Under the pieces are notes generated by a model. It made no database searches, was not told the DNA's origin, and saw only the letters and a program-made list of their open reading frames with translations. 14,611 nt of DNA from Nitrospirota bacterium (GTDB lineage: Bacteria; Nitrospirota; Nitrospiria; Nitrospirales; UBA8639): NCBI GenBank assembly GCA_003228495.1, contig QIDY01000162.1, positions 1-14,611 of the forward strand. Direction: 5' to 3'. The position numbers and the translations under genes were made by a program. Positions within the stretch are counted from its first letter, which is position 1. Every line of letters begins with the position of its first letter. Positions 14,178 to 14,611 of the stretch are shown here, piece by piece.

Positions 14178-14611
14178 ATGGCCCGTTGCAAGAACTGTCA
14201 TGGAGCCAAGACGGTCAAGAATGGGTGCGTACGGAACAAGCAGCGCTATCAGTGCAAGGCGTGCGGCTATAACTTTGTGGTTGGGGATGACCGCATGAAA
14301 GCGGAAACCGCGGTGAAGCGAGCCTTTGCCGTGATCTTATATGCGTTGGGTAAGTCATCATACGGGTTTATTGCGAAGCTCTTTGGCGTCACGCCGCCGG
14401 CCGTGCAAAAATGGTTGCAACGCGAGGCGGATCGGCTGGATGAGCCTGAGATTCCGGGAACCATTCGGGAAATGGAATTTGATGAGATGAGGCATTTCCT
14501 CGGATCAAAAAAAACAAAACGTGGATCATCAAAGCCCTGGATCGTGCTTCAGAGCGAACCGTGGCCTGGGTGCTCGGCGGTCGTGATGCTGCAACCTTCC
14601 AGCGGCTCTAC
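14178..14611 (+). CDS. IS1-family transposase, 3' end missing
   Basis: This is a DDE transposase of the IS1 type that would mobilise its own element. The ATG follows a strong AAAGGAGGAG (14165-14174). The N-terminus is a zinc ribbon with CKNC and CKAC pairs around residues 4-7 and 27-30, then a helix-turn-helix-like region (about 56-80, GKSSYGFIAKLFGVTPPAVQKWL). The first catalytic Asp (Asp102) lies in EFDEM. Past an A8C tract (14507-14515) the conserved sequence continues only in the -1 frame: TWIIKALDRASERTVAWVLGGRDAATFQRLY in two stretches, matching IS1 InsB in pattern. So ORF A and ORF B are joined by -1 frameshifting, as known for IS1. EFDEMRHF has Arg where IS1 has Trp (DEQWGYV). Both frames are open at the window edge. 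Confidence 0.88.
   Translation, partial: MARCKNCHGAKTVKNGCVRNKQRYQCKACGYNFVVGDDRMKAETAVKRAFAVILYALGKSSYGFIAKLFGVTPPAVQKWLQREADRLDEPEIPGTIREMEFDEMRHFLGSKKTKRGSSKPWIVLQSEPWPGCSAVVMLQPSSGS
14507..14515 (+). promoter_or_regulatory. -1 frameshift slippery site in transposase
   Basis: The transposase reading frame passes the tract as A-AAA-AAA followed by ACA. A one-base backward slip gives AAA-AAA-AAC and enters the frame encoding the catalytic half. IS1 uses a similar A6C signal for InsA-InsB' fusion. The A8 length would also favour transcript slippage. Confidence 0.75.

Larger units (their letters stand above)
14090..14611 (+). mobile_element. IS1-family insertion sequence, right part missing
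   Basis: The element is recognised by its transposase. The left boundary is approximate and the right end lies outside the window. It is inserted directly after mnmE, in the same direction as the chromosomal cluster. No terminal repeat or target duplication can be confirmed here. Confidence 0.75.

Overview
This window is a bacterial chromosomal replication-origin neighbourhood, built almost wholly of core housekeeping genes. The large YidC with a periplasmic domain and the gram-negative-type GyrB with an insert after the TOPRIM domain point to a diderm bacterium. The mix of moderate GC, an AT-rich origin and DsrE/DsrH-type small proteins would fit Nitrospirota or a related phylum, but that assignment is a weak inference; no 16S or other decisive marker is present.

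Left block (1-7352, all minus strand): gyrA (3' end cut by the window edge), gyrB, dnaN and dnaA, read dnaA-dnaN-gyrB-gyrA. The gaps are 50-70 bases, consistent with one transcription unit. recF, often found between dnaN and gyrB, is absent. Origin (about 7330-7620): an AT-rich stretch upstream of dnaA with four consensus DnaA boxes, one inverted near-consensus box, and a perfect six-unit ACT/AGT tract that looks like a DnaA-trio unwinding element. Two DnaA boxes overlap the first codons of dnaA.

Middle block (7618-9842, minus strand): two small proteins resembling the DsrE/F and DsrH/TusB sulfur-relay families, a gene-poor gap holding a 171-base imperfect inverted repeat, and hisS. This block sits where many bacteria have dnaA and rpmH divergent around the origin, so it looks like an insertion into an ancestral arrangement. 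Strand orientation switches at 9843-10031, where well-formed divergent promoters drive hisS and rpmH.

Right block (10032-14068, plus strand): rpmH-rnpA-yidD-yidC-mnmE, the classical origin-proximal cluster for ribosomal protein L34, RNase P protein, membrane-protein insertion and tRNA wobble modification. rnpA has no usable start in its own frame: a start overlapping the rpmH stop is one frame away across a T7 run. That suggests a homopolymer length error, slippage or a mutation. The usual follower of mnmE (mnmG) is not seen. Instead an IS1-family transposase gene starts at 14178 and runs off the edge, with an A8C slippery site joining its zinc-ribbon/HTH part to its catalytic part in the -1 frame.

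No clearly novel defence or metabolic system is visible. The most unusual items are the inverted repeat at 8411-8581, the rnpA frame break, the trio-like tract, and the Dsr-like pair next to the origin.
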